Assembly: GCF_009372215.1 (NCBI RefSeq)
Contig: NZ_LWRV01000077.1
Span: 1-64,000, forward strand
From: Acinetobacter portensis
GTDB taxonomy: Bacteria > Pseudomonadota > Gammaproteobacteria > Pseudomonadales > Moraxellaceae
Reading direction: 5' to 3'
DNA: 64,000 nt
Shown here: in pieces, positions 10,268 through 18,612 of the stretch
How positions within the stretch are numbered: the first letter of the stretch is position 1
How the letters are laid out: each line of letters starts with the position of its first letter
The notes under the pieces: generated by a model
The model's database searches: none
The model's input: the letters and a program-made list of their open reading frames with translations, nothing else
Told to the model about the DNA's origin: nothing
Program-made: the position numbers and the translations under genes

Positions 10268-11289
10268 GCGATTACTCCTGATTGTTCAACTTCTACGCCG
10301 TGAGATCTTAAGAAATCGATGGCTTGTTGAATAAGTGCATCATCACCTAGAAGTTGAATAAACATTTGTCCAATCACAGTACCGTTAATTTCGGTCATAT
10401 TGGCAAAAAGAATATTCAAACTAATATCAAACTGTTTAATAACTGCCTGAATAACTGTTTCTTGTGCAGAACTACCTAAGAATTTAAGGCAATACACACT
10501 GTTATGATTTTGATTTTCTAAATTACTCAAAATATTTACAGGTAATTGTTGCTGTAAAACTGTTTGAATGAAATTTTTGGTTGTAGGATGTTTCGGTTGA
10601 CTAAAAATTTCTAAAGTTGAACCTGATTCAATGACCTTACCTTGTTCCATTACAGCCACATAGTCACAAACAGTTTCAATTACGTCCATTTCATGGGTAA
10701 CCATTACGATGGTAATACCGTGCTCTTTATTGATTTTTTTCAATAAAGCTAAAACAGATTTAGTTGTTTGAGGATCTAGTGCACTTGTTGCTTCATCGCA
10801 AAGTAAAATTTTAGGATGATTGGCAAGGGCACGGGCAATACCAACACGTTGCTTTTGACCACCCGAAAGTTCATCTGGGTAGGCATTGGCTTTATGTTTA
10901 AGGTCAATAAATTCTAATAATTCATTTAAACGTTTTTCACGCTCAGCTTTGCTGTAGCCCAACAGTTTCATTGGCATTTCAATATTTGCAGAAACCGTTT
11001 TGGTTTGCAGTAAATTGAAGTGCTGAAAAATCATGCCAATATTGGCACGTTCGCTACGAAGTTCAGAAGCGCTTAAAGCGGTGAAATCGGTTTGATTGAT
11101 AATCACTTGACCGTCATTTGGACGTTCTAAAAGATTAATCAGACGGATTAAAGTACTTTTACCAGCTCCGCTATAGCCAATGATGCCAAAAATACTGCCA
11201 TCTGGAATTTGAAGGTTGATCTGATCTAAGGCACGAATAGTTTGGCCATTGAGCGTGTAATGCTTGGAAATATTTTTAAATTCAATCAT
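10264..11289 (-). CDS. metN: Methionine ABC transporter ATP-binding protein
   Basis: The 341-residue ATPase energises methionine uptake. Visible motifs are Walker A GYSGAGKSTLI (near residue 38), Q-loop MIFQHFNLL, signature LSGGQKQRVGIARAL and Walker B ILLCDEATSALD, followed by the H-loop MVTHEMDV. A C-terminal NIL domain (about residues 265-341) is present. In MetN of other bacteria this domain binds methionine and inhibits transport when the cell is replete. It is coupled to metI by an ATGA overlap and lies 72 bases after metQ, with a hairpin in that gap. Confidence 0.95.
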   Translation of the reverse strand: MIEFKNISKHYTLNGQTIRALDQINLQIPDGSIFGIIGYSGAGKSTLIRLINLLERPNDGQVIINQTDFTALSASELRSERANIGMIFQHFNLLQTKTVSANIEMPMKLLGYSKAEREKRLNELLEFIDLKHKANAYPDELSGGQKQRVGIARALANHPKILLCDEATSALDPQTTKSVLALLKKINKEHGITIVMVTHEMDVIETVCDYVAVMEQGKVIESGSTLEIFSQPKHPTTKNFIQTVLQQQLPVNILSNLENQNHNSVYCLKFLGSSAQETVIQAVIKQFDISLNILFANMTEINGTVIGQMFIQLLGDDALIQQAIDFLRSHGVEVEQSGVIA

Positions 11290-11311
11290 ATCGTCAAAAT
11301 TAATCTGGAAT

Positions 11312-11343
11312 GAAAAACAGGCAAAGAGATTTGCCTGTTTTAG
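11312..11343 (-). terminator. Intra-operon hairpin/attenuator between metQ and metN
   Basis: On the minus strand an 11-bp perfect stem (AAACAGGCAAA paired with TTTGCCTGTTT) with a four-base loop is followed by a short U run. It sits after the metQ stop and about 25 bases before metN. Partial termination here would yield more binding protein than transporter core, a common need of ABC importers. Confidence 0.8.
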
Positions 11344-11361
11344 TTATTATTAATTATATTA

Positions 11362-12231
11362 CTATTTAGTTTCAGTTAAATAGCTGATTGGTTTATTTAC
11401 GTCAACTTTAGTACCTTCAAATTTCTCTTTAATGAACTTTTGAGCGGCTTCAGTATGATATAAAGCACCAACTTTTTGTAATACAGGATCATTTGCACGA
11501 TCTGCAACAACAGCTAGAACATTCACGTTAAGTTTTGTACTTTGGTCAACTGGCTCATAAAAAACAGAATCTTTAAGAACGTTTAAACCACCTTCAAGTG
11601 CAAGTGTATTACCTAAAACAATTGCATCTACTTCGTCTTTAACACGTACAGCAGTTGCCATTTGAATAGGTTTAATCACAATTGCTTTAGCATTTTCAGT
11701 GATGTCGTTTGGTGTACCAGTTGCAGGGTCAAAGTCAGCTTTTAATTTCAATAAACCCGCAGATTGAAGAAGAAGTAAAGCACGTGCTTCATTTGCTGCA
11801 TCGTTTGGAATAGCAATTGTTGCGCCATTTGCAAACTCTTCAACTTTTTTAACTTTGCTTGAGTAAATACCCATTGGCTCTAAGTAAGTTGTAGATACAG
11901 GTGCAATTTTATCTTTGTTTGATGCATTGAATGCAACAAGATATGCATAAGATTGGAATGCATTGATATCAATTTCTTTGTTTGCAACAGCGGTATTCAT
12001 TGCAACGTAATCTGTAAAGCTTTTCACTTGAAGATCAATACCTGCTTCTTTCGTTTCAGGTAATTTTGCAATAAAGTTCCAAATATCAGCATCTGAACCT
12101 GTAGAAGCCATAACAACTTTTTGTAATTCTGTTGTTTCTTTTTGCGCTGCTTCAGTTGCAGGTGCTTCAGGCTTTGAACAAGCTGTTAAGCCAACTGTAA
12201 GACCTAAAATAAGTCCAAGAATTTTTTTCAT
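11362..12231 (-). CDS. metQ: Methionine-binding lipoprotein
   Basis: This is the substrate-binding lipoprotein (289 residues) of the methionine importer, NlpA/MetQ family. The N-terminus has a lipobox (GLTAC, Cys18). The mature part begins near residue 37 with the family pattern KVVMASTGSDADIWNFIA, followed by NAFQSYAYL and IAIPNDAANEARALLLLQSAGL. Here it is first in the operon (metQ-metN-metI), whereas E. coli has metN-metI-metQ. A strong ribosome site (AGGACGAAG) precedes the ATG. Confidence 0.95.
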   Translation of the reverse strand: MKKILGLILGLTVGLTACSKPEAPATEAAQKETTELQKVVMASTGSDADIWNFIAKLPETKEAGIDLQVKSFTDYVAMNTAVANKEIDINAFQSYAYLVAFNASNKDKIAPVSTTYLEPMGIYSSKVKKVEEFANGATIAIPNDAANEARALLLLQSAGLLKLKADFDPATGTPNDITENAKAIVIKPIQMATAVRVKDEVDAIVLGNTLALEGGLNVLKDSVFYEPVDQSTKLNVNVLAVVADRANDPVLQKVGALYHTEAAQKFIKEKFEGTKVDVNKPISYLTETK

Positions 12232-12288
12232 TTCTTCGTCCTAAGTAAATTTATAAGTGATAAATTTACGATAACCAATGTTGGAGAG

Positions 12289-12337
12289 ATTATAGGTTAA
12301 ATAAAGCCTTAGCGTGTTGAAGCTAACGTGAGCGTTA
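12289..12337 (-). promoter_or_regulatory. Candidate promoter and operator region of metQNI
   Basis: On the minus strand a TATAAT hexamer (12289-12294) lies about 58 bases upstream of metQ. Just upstream of it are a perfect inverted repeat TAACG-TGAG-CGTTA (12324-12337) and an overlapping imperfect one (CTTAGC at 12308-12313 with GCTAAC at 12322-12327). These half-sites suggest a regulator binding site. I do not recognise the regulator, and it does not match a MetR or MetJ box convincingly. Confidence 0.4.
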
Positions 12338-12801
12338 TTTAATAATCAATTACTTATATGGCAGTTTCCATACTAAACAATGACTTTATAGATTGAACTA
12401 AATAAAGGCAAATTTTGTTTTCTTTGGAACAGTTCATAACTTGGCAATATCATAACAATAAATAAATATTCGATATAGTGATGAAAAACAGAATACTTAG
12501 CTTAATTATTGAATAAGGGTTGTAATTTATTCTATTAAATTTATTTAAAAACAATAAATTATCTAAATATTAATTTAATTTAGCTTAATAGTAATGTCTT
12601 TATTCATCTTTATAAGATTTTATCTGATATAAAGATGAAAAATGAATATAGAAGTAAACTTATAAATGAAAATGTTGAATGAATGAAGCCTTATAAAATG
12701 CTTGTGTAAAAGAAATATGTATTCTATGTTCAATCGCAACTCTATATATTTTCATTTTGCTTATTATTTAAGAGGGAAAGAGGGTTTTGTTGCTTGGAAA
12801 C
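12338..12801. other. Intergenic AT-rich gap between metQ and an unrecognised gene pair
   Basis: About 570 bases separate metQ from the next gene, and only the part nearest metQ has visible regulatory structure. The rest is very AT-rich, with short in-frame stretches of at most about 15 codons and no convincing ribosome site, tRNA-like fold or terminator hairpin. The genes to either side are both on the minus strand, so it holds the metQ promoter region and the 3' end of the unrecognised pair. Confidence 0.5.
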
Positions 12802-13362
12802 TTAAGACTTTCTTTTATATGCAAAAGGAAAGAGATCAAAAATTTTTCTAACAGGATAGTCACGTAAATATTTATATGTAGATAGGCGATAATATTCATT
12901 CCAGTAACTTACAGATCTTTGATAAGTCAGATAACAGAATTCTTTATTTTGCTGAATAAATTTATTAATAACAGATTTATTTGCTTTTATATACGGGTAG
13001 AGATCCTCACAAATTTCCACAACATACTCGCCTAAGAGCATAAAAATATAAGGAATAACAAAATCGTCCTCTTCTAATAGGGGATGAATTTGCATAATAT
13101 TTTTAATAACTTCATGACGGATAAATCCATTGTGATGACGCGTAAAAATACAATTTATTATGAGTTGTTGGTGACATGTGAATGAATCGAGTTGAGCCAT
13201 CGTTAAGGGTTTATTATAAATTCGATAAGGAATTTGAAGGAAATTTTGATTCAAAGTAATATTACGACATGCATCGATATCGTCTAAAACTAAATAATTT
13301 TTTATGGAATTGATGTCATTCCTACAATGTAAAGGAAAAGCATTTTCTAATGAATTAATCAT
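12802..13362 (-). CDS. Hypothetical protein (second gene of an unrecognised pair)
   Basis: The 186-residue protein has no signal peptide and no clear membrane segment. It is rich in Tyr, Phe, Ile and Asn. A central stretch reads TRHHNGFIRHEVIKNIM, then IPYIFMLLGEYVVEICEDLY. I recall similar unnamed proteins in Acinetobacter with this HHNGF-R and LLGEYV pattern, but know no function. It follows the gene at 13380-13856 with a 17-base gap, suggesting one transcript. Codon use is AT-rich, somewhat more so than the flanking housekeeping genes. Confidence 0.65.
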   Translation of the reverse strand: MINSLENAFPLHCRNDINSIKNYLVLDDIDACRNITLNQNFLQIPYRIYNKPLTMAQLDSFTCHQQLIINCIFTRHHNGFIRHEVIKNIMQIHPLLEEDDFVIPYIFMLLGEYVVEICEDLYPYIKANKSVINKFIQQNKEFCYLTYQRSVSYWNEYYRLSTYKYLRDYPVRKIFDLFPFAYKRKS

Positions 13363-13379
13363 TTTTAGTCACTTTGAAA

Positions 13380-13856
13380 TTAAATTGTATGTACATTTTG
13401 AAGCCATTTAAGTAGAAATTTATATAATTCTCTATATATATGTTGAGCTGTCGTGTTAGAAACTAATTGTATTTGATCATCATAGATAATGATGTGGGTA
13501 TATAAATTGCCTTCATGTAATTTGTCGCTAAATTCATGTAAGTATTCGGAGAGAAACACTAAATTATCAAGATGATATTCATATTGATGATCTAAATTGT
13601 GTGGCAACTTTTTTTGTACATATTCTTCTAAAACGGACAGAGCGATTTTTCCTGTATCGATTTTTAAAAGTTGCGGATTGATCTCGATAAAATATTTTTG
13701 AATTTTATCTGCTGATTCCATAAAACAGAGATTAAGCGCAAATTCGTTATGGACGTCTTTTAGAAGGGTTGCTTCTGCCCAATATTGAATGTCTTTTGCT
13801 GTACATAGTCCTACAATCAATCTTATTTTTAAACAAAATTTTTCTTCATCATTCAT
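13380..13856 (-). CDS. Hypothetical protein (first gene of an unrecognised pair)
   Basis: The 158-residue soluble protein is rich in Leu, His and acidic residues, with no signal sequence or recognisable motif. It is predicted to be mainly helical at the N-terminus, with one beta-like stretch (LYTHIIIYDDQIQLVSN) near residue 125. It is transcribed with the 186-residue gene downstream. It is not recognised. The short A-rich leader and lack of a strong Shine-Dalgarno leave some doubt about the exact start. Confidence 0.65.
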   Translation of the reverse strand: MNDEEKFCLKIRLIVGLCTAKDIQYWAEATLLKDVHNEFALNLCFMESADKIQKYFIEINPQLLKIDTGKIALSVLEEYVQKKLPHNLDHQYEYHLDNLVFLSEYLHEFSDKLHEGNLYTHIIIYDDQIQLVSNTTAQHIYRELYKFLLKWLQNVHTI

Positions 13857-13897
13857 TTTTTAAATTTTTAAATAAAATTGTTGATTTAATTGTGGCA

Positions 13898-13927
13898 TAA
13901 AAAACCCCGCACTAAGCGGGGTTTTTA
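13898..13927 (-). terminator. Terminator of purD
   Basis: The hairpin CCCCGC-ACTAA-GCGGGG (13905-13921) is flanked by A and T runs. It follows the purD stop by about 18 bases. Confidence 0.92.
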
Positions 13928-13944
13928 TTTAATCTAAATTTAGA

Positions 13945-15228
13945 TTAAGCATTTTCACGAGCAATTGCGCGGTAACCAATATCTTTACGGTATTGAACAC
14001 CATCAAACGTTACTTTTTCGCAAAGTTCCAAAGCTTTTGCTTGTGCTTCGCCAATCGTATTACCTAACGCAGTTACGCAAAGTACACGACCACCCGCAGT
14101 TAAGATATCGCCATTATCATTGGCTTTAGTACCTGCATGGAAAACTTTAGCATCAGTCATAACTGTATCTAAACCTGTAATGACATCGCCATTGCTTGAA
14201 GTTTCAGGGTAGCCTTTAGATGCTAAAACGATACCTACAGTCTTACGCTCATCCCATTGTGCTTCCGCAGGTAAGTTACCGTCTAAACCTGCTTGAACTA
14301 AATCAACCAAAGATGATTTTAAGCGCATCATGATTGGTTGAGTTTCAGGATCGCCAAAACGACAGTTGAATTCGATGACTTTTGGTTGACCTTGTTCATC
14401 AATCATCAAGCCTGCGTATAAGAAACCTGTGTAAACATGACCATCTTTTTTCATGCCTTCAACAGTTGGACGCATCACTTCATTCATTGCTTTTTCAAAC
14501 ACGTCTGAAGTTACAACAGGAGCAGGAGAGTAAGCACCCATACCACCTGTGTTTGGACCTTGGTCGCCTTCAAAAATACGTTTGTGATCTTGGGATGTTG
14601 CCATTGGCAAGATGTTGTCGCCATCAATCATGCAAATGAAAGATGCTTCTTCACCTGCAAGGAACTCTTCAATCACAACACGAGAACCTGCATCGCCAAA
14701 TTTGTTGCCTGAAAGCATGTCATCAATCGCATCGAATGCTTCTTGATTGGTCATGGCAACAATGACGCCTTTACCCGCAGCAAGACCATCCGCCTTAATC
14801 ACAATTGGCGCGCCATTTTTTTCAACAAAGGCTTTAGCAGCATCTACTTCTGTAAATACGTCATAAAAAGCTGTTGGAATATTGTGGCGTTTTAAGAAAT
14901 GTTTAGCGAAAGCTTTAGAGCCTTCAAGTTGTGCAGCAAATTGAGTTGGACCCCAAACTTTAACACCTGCCGCGCGACAAGCATCGACAACACCATTTAC
15001 AAGGGGAGCTTCAGGACCAACAATAATCATTTCAACAGTATTATTTTTTGCAAATTCGATAATCGCAGCATTGTCTAAAATGCTTAAGTTTACGTTTTCA
15101 CATTTATTTTCAGTTGCTGTACCTGCATTGCCTGGTGCAACAAATACTTTTGTTACTTGATCGTCTTGTGCGATTTTCCAAGCGAGGGCGTGTTCACGAC
15201 CGCCATTACCCAATACTAAAATATTCAT
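13945..15228 (-). CDS. purD: Phosphoribosylamine-glycine ligase (GAR synthetase)
   Basis: PurD joins glycine to phosphoribosylamine with ATP, the second step of de novo purine synthesis. The 427 residues, normal for the family, begin with MNILVLGNGGREHALAWK. The ATP-grasp core includes IKADGLAAGKGV (near residue 145), the GARS signature HKRIFEGDQGPNTGGMGAYSP cut across residues 215-235, and FNCRFGDPETQ. It follows purH on the same strand, separated by a 177-base gap that contains a complex inverted-repeat element. Confidence 0.96.
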   Translation of the reverse strand: MNILVLGNGGREHALAWKIAQDDQVTKVFVAPGNAGTATENKCENVNLSILDNAAIIEFAKNNTVEMIIVGPEAPLVNGVVDACRAAGVKVWGPTQFAAQLEGSKAFAKHFLKRHNIPTAFYDVFTEVDAAKAFVEKNGAPIVIKADGLAAGKGVIVAMTNQEAFDAIDDMLSGNKFGDAGSRVVIEEFLAGEEASFICMIDGDNILPMATSQDHKRIFEGDQGPNTGGMGAYSPAPVVTSDVFEKAMNEVMRPTVEGMKKDGHVYTGFLYAGLMIDEQGQPKVIEFNCRFGDPETQPIMMRLKSSLVDLVQAGLDGNLPAEAQWDERKTVGIVLASKGYPETSSNGDVITGLDTVMTDAKVFHAGTKANDNGDILTAGGRVLCVTALGNTIGEAQAKALELCEKVTFDGVQYRKDIGYRAIARENA

Positions 15229-15251
15229 TTAAAAAATCCCTCGAAAATGAT

Positions 15252-15383
15252 AATCCCCCTTGCGAACTCAGAATATATTCTGAGGATTCTCACCCTTTAA
15301 AAAGGGAGGAGTATCACGAAGTTAAAGTACACTCTATTTCGTGAAAAGTCCCCCTTTTTTGAAAAGGGGGATTTAGGGGGATT
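15252..15383. repeat. Nested inverted-repeat (MITE/REP-like) element between purH and purD
   Basis: The element is bounded by AATCCCCCTT on the left and AGGGGGATT on the right (the motif occurs twice at the right end). It contains four successive hairpins: an 18-base palindrome at 15267-15284, CCCTTT-AA-AAAGGG at 15293-15306, CACGAA...TTCGTG at 15315-15343, and a stem of ten base pairs at 15349-15371. It encodes nothing. Similar AATCCCCCT-rich intergenic repeats occur in Acinetobacter genomes to my knowledge. Lying inside a likely purH-purD transcript, it may affect termination or RNA stability. Confidence 0.65.
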
Positions 15384-15405
15384 TATAAATACGACTTATA
15401 ATTAA

Positions 15406-16980
15406 TTAGTGGCGGAAATGACGCATGCCTGTGAATACCATTGCAATACCTGCTTCATCAGCAGCTGCAATTGTTTCTTCATCACGCATAGAACCACCCG
15501 GTTGAATAATGCATTTGATACCTGCTTTCGCAGCGTTATCAATACCATCACGGAATGGGAAGAATGCATCAGACGCCATTACAGCACCTTCAACCACTAA
15601 ACCTGCATGTTCAGCTTTAATTGCAGCAATACGAGCAGAGTTTACACGGCTCATTTGACCTGCGCCAACACCAATCGTTTGACGACCTTTTGCATAAACA
15701 ATCGCATTAGATTTAACGTATTTCGCAACTTTCCAAGCAAAAATCATGTCATCAATTTCAGCTTCTGTTGGTGCGCGTTTAGTTACAACTTTAAGATCAG
15801 ACGCTTTGATCATGCCTAAGTCTTGGTCTTGAACTAATAAGCCGCCATTTACGCGTTTGTAGTCAAGTTGTGCAGCACGTTCATCAATGTTCGGTAGTTC
15901 GCCACATACAAGTACACGTACGTTTTTCTTCGCACCTGTTACTTCAAGAACGCCTTCAGCAATGCTAGGTGCAATAATTACTTCAACGAATTGACGGTCA
16001 ACAATTGCTTGAGCAGTTGCAACGTCTAATTCACGGTTGAATGCAATGATGCCACCAAATGCAGATTCAGGATCTGTTGCATAAGCAAGATCGTAAGCCG
16101 CGTGAATACCATCTAGAGAAACTGCAACGCCACACGGGTTTGCATGTTTAACAATAACACAGGCTGGTTTTACAAAAGATTTAACACATTCAAGTGCAGC
16201 ATCTGTATCTGCAATGTTGTTATAAGATAATTCTTTACCTTGTAACTGCGTTGCTGTTGAAACAGAAGCTTCTGAAGCTGTGTCTTCTACATAGAAAGCA
16301 GCAGATTGATGTGGATTTTCGCCATAACGAAGATCTTGTACTTTATTTAATTGAGTATTGAAAGTACGTGCAAATTTGTCAGCTTGACCTTCTTCTTTAC
16401 CTACGCGAGCGCCTAAGTAAGAAGCAATCATGCCATCGTATTGTGCTGTATGTTCAAATGCTTTAACTGCTAAGTCAAAACGTGTCGCATGAGATAAAGC
16501 ACCCTCAGCTTTAAGTTCAGCAACTACAGTTGAATAGTCAGATGCATTTACAACAATACCTACAGATGCATGGTTTTTCGCAGCAGCACGAACCATTGTA
16601 GGACCGCCGATGTCGATATTTTCAATCGCATCTGCAAGTGAACAGTTTGGTTTAGCAACAGTTGCAGCAAATGGATAAAGGTTAACAACAACTAAATCGA
16701 TTGCATCAATGTTATGTTCAGCCATCACAGCTTCGTCTAGACCACGACGAGCTAAGATACCCCCATGAATTTTAGGATGTAGTGTTTTAACACGACCATC
16801 CATCATCTCTGGGAAACCTGTGTGCTCTGAAACTTCAACTACGGCAACATTATTGTCTTTCAACAATTTGTATGTACCACCAGTAGATAAAATTTCTACC
16901 CCTAGAGCAGCAAGTTCTTGTGCAAATTCAACAATACCAGTTTTGTCGGAAACAGAGATTAAAGCGCGTTTCATAGTCAT
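15406..16980 (-). CDS. purH: Bifunctional AICAR formyltransferase / IMP cyclohydrolase
   Basis: PurH performs the last two steps of IMP synthesis. The N-terminal MGS-like cyclohydrolase domain (about 1-200) begins with [17 protein letters not shown] and contains [12 protein letters not shown] and [15 protein letters not shown]. The AICAR transformylase domain (about 200-524) contains [24 protein letters not shown] and the late [12 protein letters not shown]. The frame can be extended 4 codons to a GTG, but I chose the ATG with an upstream GAAG ribosome site, giving 524 residues. purH lies downstream of fis as in Pseudomonas. Confidence 0.95.
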   Translation of the reverse strand: MTMKRALISVSDKTGIVEFAQELAALGVEILSTGGTYKLLKDNNVAVVEVSEHTGFPEMMDGRVKTLHPKIHGGILARRGLDEAVMAEHNIDAIDLVVVNLYPFAATVAKPNCSLADAIENIDIGGPTMVRAAAKNHASVGIVVNASDYSTVVAELKAEGALSHATRFDLAVKAFEHTAQYDGMIASYLGARVGKEEGQADKFARTFNTQLNKVQDLRYGENPHQSAAFYVEDTASEASVSTATQLQGKELSYNNIADTDAALECVKSFVKPACVIVKHANPCGVAVSLDGIHAAYDLAYATDPESAFGGIIAFNRELDVATAQAIVDRQFVEVIIAPSIAEGVLEVTGAKKNVRVLVCGELPNIDERAAQLDYKRVNGGLLVQDQDLGMIKASDLKVVTKRAPTEAEIDDMIFAWKVAKYVKSNAIVYAKGRQTIGVGAGQMSRVNSARIAAIKAEHAGLVVEGAVMASDAFFPFRDGIDNAAKAGIKCIIQPGGSMRDEETIAAADEAGIAMVFTGMRHFRH

Positions 16981-17037
16981 GATCTTCGTCACAGTCTTTA
17001 AGGAACAGATTAAAACAAATTAGCCAATATACAGATA

Positions 17038-17071
17038 AAAAAAATGCCCGCGGAAGCCGCAAGCATTTTAT
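17038..17071 (-). terminator. Terminator after fis
   Basis: An outer stem AAAATGC/GCATTTT encloses an inner stem GCGG-AAG-CCGC, with T-rich sequence following on the minus strand. It is placed directly after the fis stop at 17075 and upstream of purH, so the two may be separately transcribed or joined by readthrough. Confidence 0.8.
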
Positions 17072-17074
17072 CAT

Positions 17075-17344
17075 TTATTCACTCATTAAACCGTGAGCTT
17101 TCAACTTTTTACGTAGAGTACCACGGTTAAGTCCTAGAATCTCAGCAGCGCGGGTTTGATTCCCTCGCGTATATTCTAGAACCACAGATAAAAGAGGTTT
17201 CTCCATTTCTGCCAACACCATGTCGTAAACTTGTGATGGTTGCTCACCTTGCAATTGTGCAAAGTAGTGGCGAACTGCGCGATCTACGTGAATACGAAGA
17301 GCAACATCAGATTGAGCAGTAAAAATAGGAGATTTGCTATTCAT
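17075..17344 (-). CDS. fis: Fis-family nucleoid-associated DNA-binding protein
   Basis: Fis bends DNA and regulates many promoters. The 89-residue form chosen here starts at MNSKSPIFT. An upstream TTG-initiated extension of about 40 residues is hydrophobic and unrelated to Fis, so it is rejected. The C-terminal helix-turn-helix is typical: [20 protein letters not shown]. The N-terminal part (residues 20-55) forms the dimer core. In many gammaproteobacteria fis follows dusB. Here the gene upstream is the zinc-ribbon protein gene and dusB is absent. Confidence 0.9.
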   Translation of the reverse strand: MNSKSPIFTAQSDVALRIHVDRAVRHYFAQLQGEQPSQVYDMVLAEMEKPLLSVVLEYTRGNQTRAAEILGLNRGTLRKKLKAHGLMSE

Positions 17345-17470
17345 GCGAATTAATCCGAAACAAATATCACTTGGGTAAAGTGATATATAAATATGGTCTA
17401 TAAAATTTAACGAATATTCTGTCTTAGATCCTAAAACAGAATATTTTAAAACTGGTATATAGCTTGCCAC

Positions 17471-17731
17471 AACTCAGGGCTTTGGTCGAAATTTAAGCGT
17501 AACAATAGTTAAAGATTTGTTACAGACCAATATCAAAACAAAAAAATCTACTCATACGCATTATGGTTGATAAGGCGCATTTTGTTGATCAGTATTTGTT
17601 GTGAATTTTGCGAGGAGTTTGCAGCACAAAGCTTTCGTGGCGCGTATAATACCATTGTATAAGGAAAAGTGAGCAAGAAAACTGCATTTTTTTTACTTTT
17701 TTTTGCAATTTTTAATAGTTTTTTTCAATGT
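17471..17731. other. Gap where dusB is expected; fis promoter region
   Basis: This 261-base space (387 bases to the fis start at 17344) lies between the zinc-ribbon gene and fis. In related gammaproteobacteria dusB usually lies here. No trace of a DusB frame (FMN-binding TIM barrel) is visible in either strand. It should hold the fis promoter. I see no other gene. Confidence 0.5.
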
Positions 17732-18592
17732 TCAGGGGCGAATAATTTCCAAGTGGTAATTATCGAAGTCTTTTTTGTCTATAGGCGCAATAATATTGAA
17801 GTTAAATGGGCTGTTCTGAGGAATTCGTTCAATATTAATAAGACTTTTAATTAAGTATTCTTTTGGGCGGTAGGTTTGAGAATGAACTGCAACATTATTC
17901 TTAAAGAAAGTAATACTTACTAAAGGTAGCGCTAAACTGTGTTCATTGTGGTTAATAATGTAACCTGAAACATTTGATGATGTTTTATGAATAGGGGTGA
18001 CTTTTACATTTACAAAATCTACTAACTTATATTGCTCAATTAAACTTTCACATTGGAACATGCCACATATTTTTGTGTAAGCACTATTAATAAGAGAGTT
18101 GTTATTTAGCATTTTAGGGTTAATCATTACAATTTGAAGTACAAATATAGCGATTAAAGAAAAATTAATGATTCCCCAGATGGTGTAATAACGCGTCGTG
18201 TTTTTCTTTTCAGGATTAAAGTCTGCATCTTTTGCTAAATTTAAAGTGGGAAATGCACTAATAGGTTCAGGGTTGAACGCATTCAAATTATTAAGATATG
18301 TTTTTAAATTGATATTAGAGTTTTCAACTTTTTGCTCAAAAATATTGAGAACATTCTTTGCTAATAGCGGGGTGTATGAAATGTCTTCATTGTTAATGTG
18401 CTGATCAGGTCGATTTTCTTGATATGAGATTGTCTCGTTTGAATCTGAGAGAGTAGATGTTAAATATGAAATGGCATTAAAGGTTGCTTCACATTTAGGG
18501 CAACAAACCATGCCCTGAGCCGCAGTAAGCTGCGGAACAGTTACTTTATAAGTAGATAAGCACTCAGGACATTTAGTTTGTTTTTCACTCAT
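17732..18592 (-). CDS. Zinc-ribbon and DUF3426 domain membrane protein
   Basis: The 286-residue protein opens with an MJ0042-type zinc ribbon (CPECLSTYKV...CCPKCEATF, residues 8-38) and continues with a low-complexity acidic region. One membrane segment lies near residues 135-160 (IWGIINFSLIAIFVLQIVM), followed by a periplasmic DUF3426-like domain (about 165-286). This architecture is typical of genes between prmA and dusB/fis in Pseudomonas and Acinetobacter. Its function is unknown. The metal-binding cysteines face the cytoplasm. It follows prmA after 20 bases, so the pair is probably one operon. Confidence 0.85.
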   Translation of the reverse strand: MSEKQTKCPECLSTYKVTVPQLTAAQGMVCCPKCEATFNAISYLTSTLSDSNETISYQENRPDQHINNEDISYTPLLAKNVLNIFEQKVENSNINLKTYLNNLNAFNPEPISAFPTLNLAKDADFNPEKKNTTRYYTIWGIINFSLIAIFVLQIVMINPKMLNNNSLINSAYTKICGMFQCESLIEQYKLVDFVNVKVTPIHKTSSNVSGYIINHNEHSLALPLVSITFFKNNVAVHSQTYRPKEYLIKSLINIERIPQNSPFNFNIIAPIDKKDFDNYHLEIIRP

Positions 18593-18612
18593 AATTTATA
18601 CTAATAGTGGTA

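Noticed and set aside
12600-12710. Tiny frame starting ATGAAAAATGAATATAG in the gap upstream of metQ
   Set aside because: Only about 15 codons in very AT-rich DNA, no good ribosome site.
17345-17470. N-terminal extension of Fis
   Set aside because: The added residues are hydrophobic and unlike any Fis. The shorter start fits the family.
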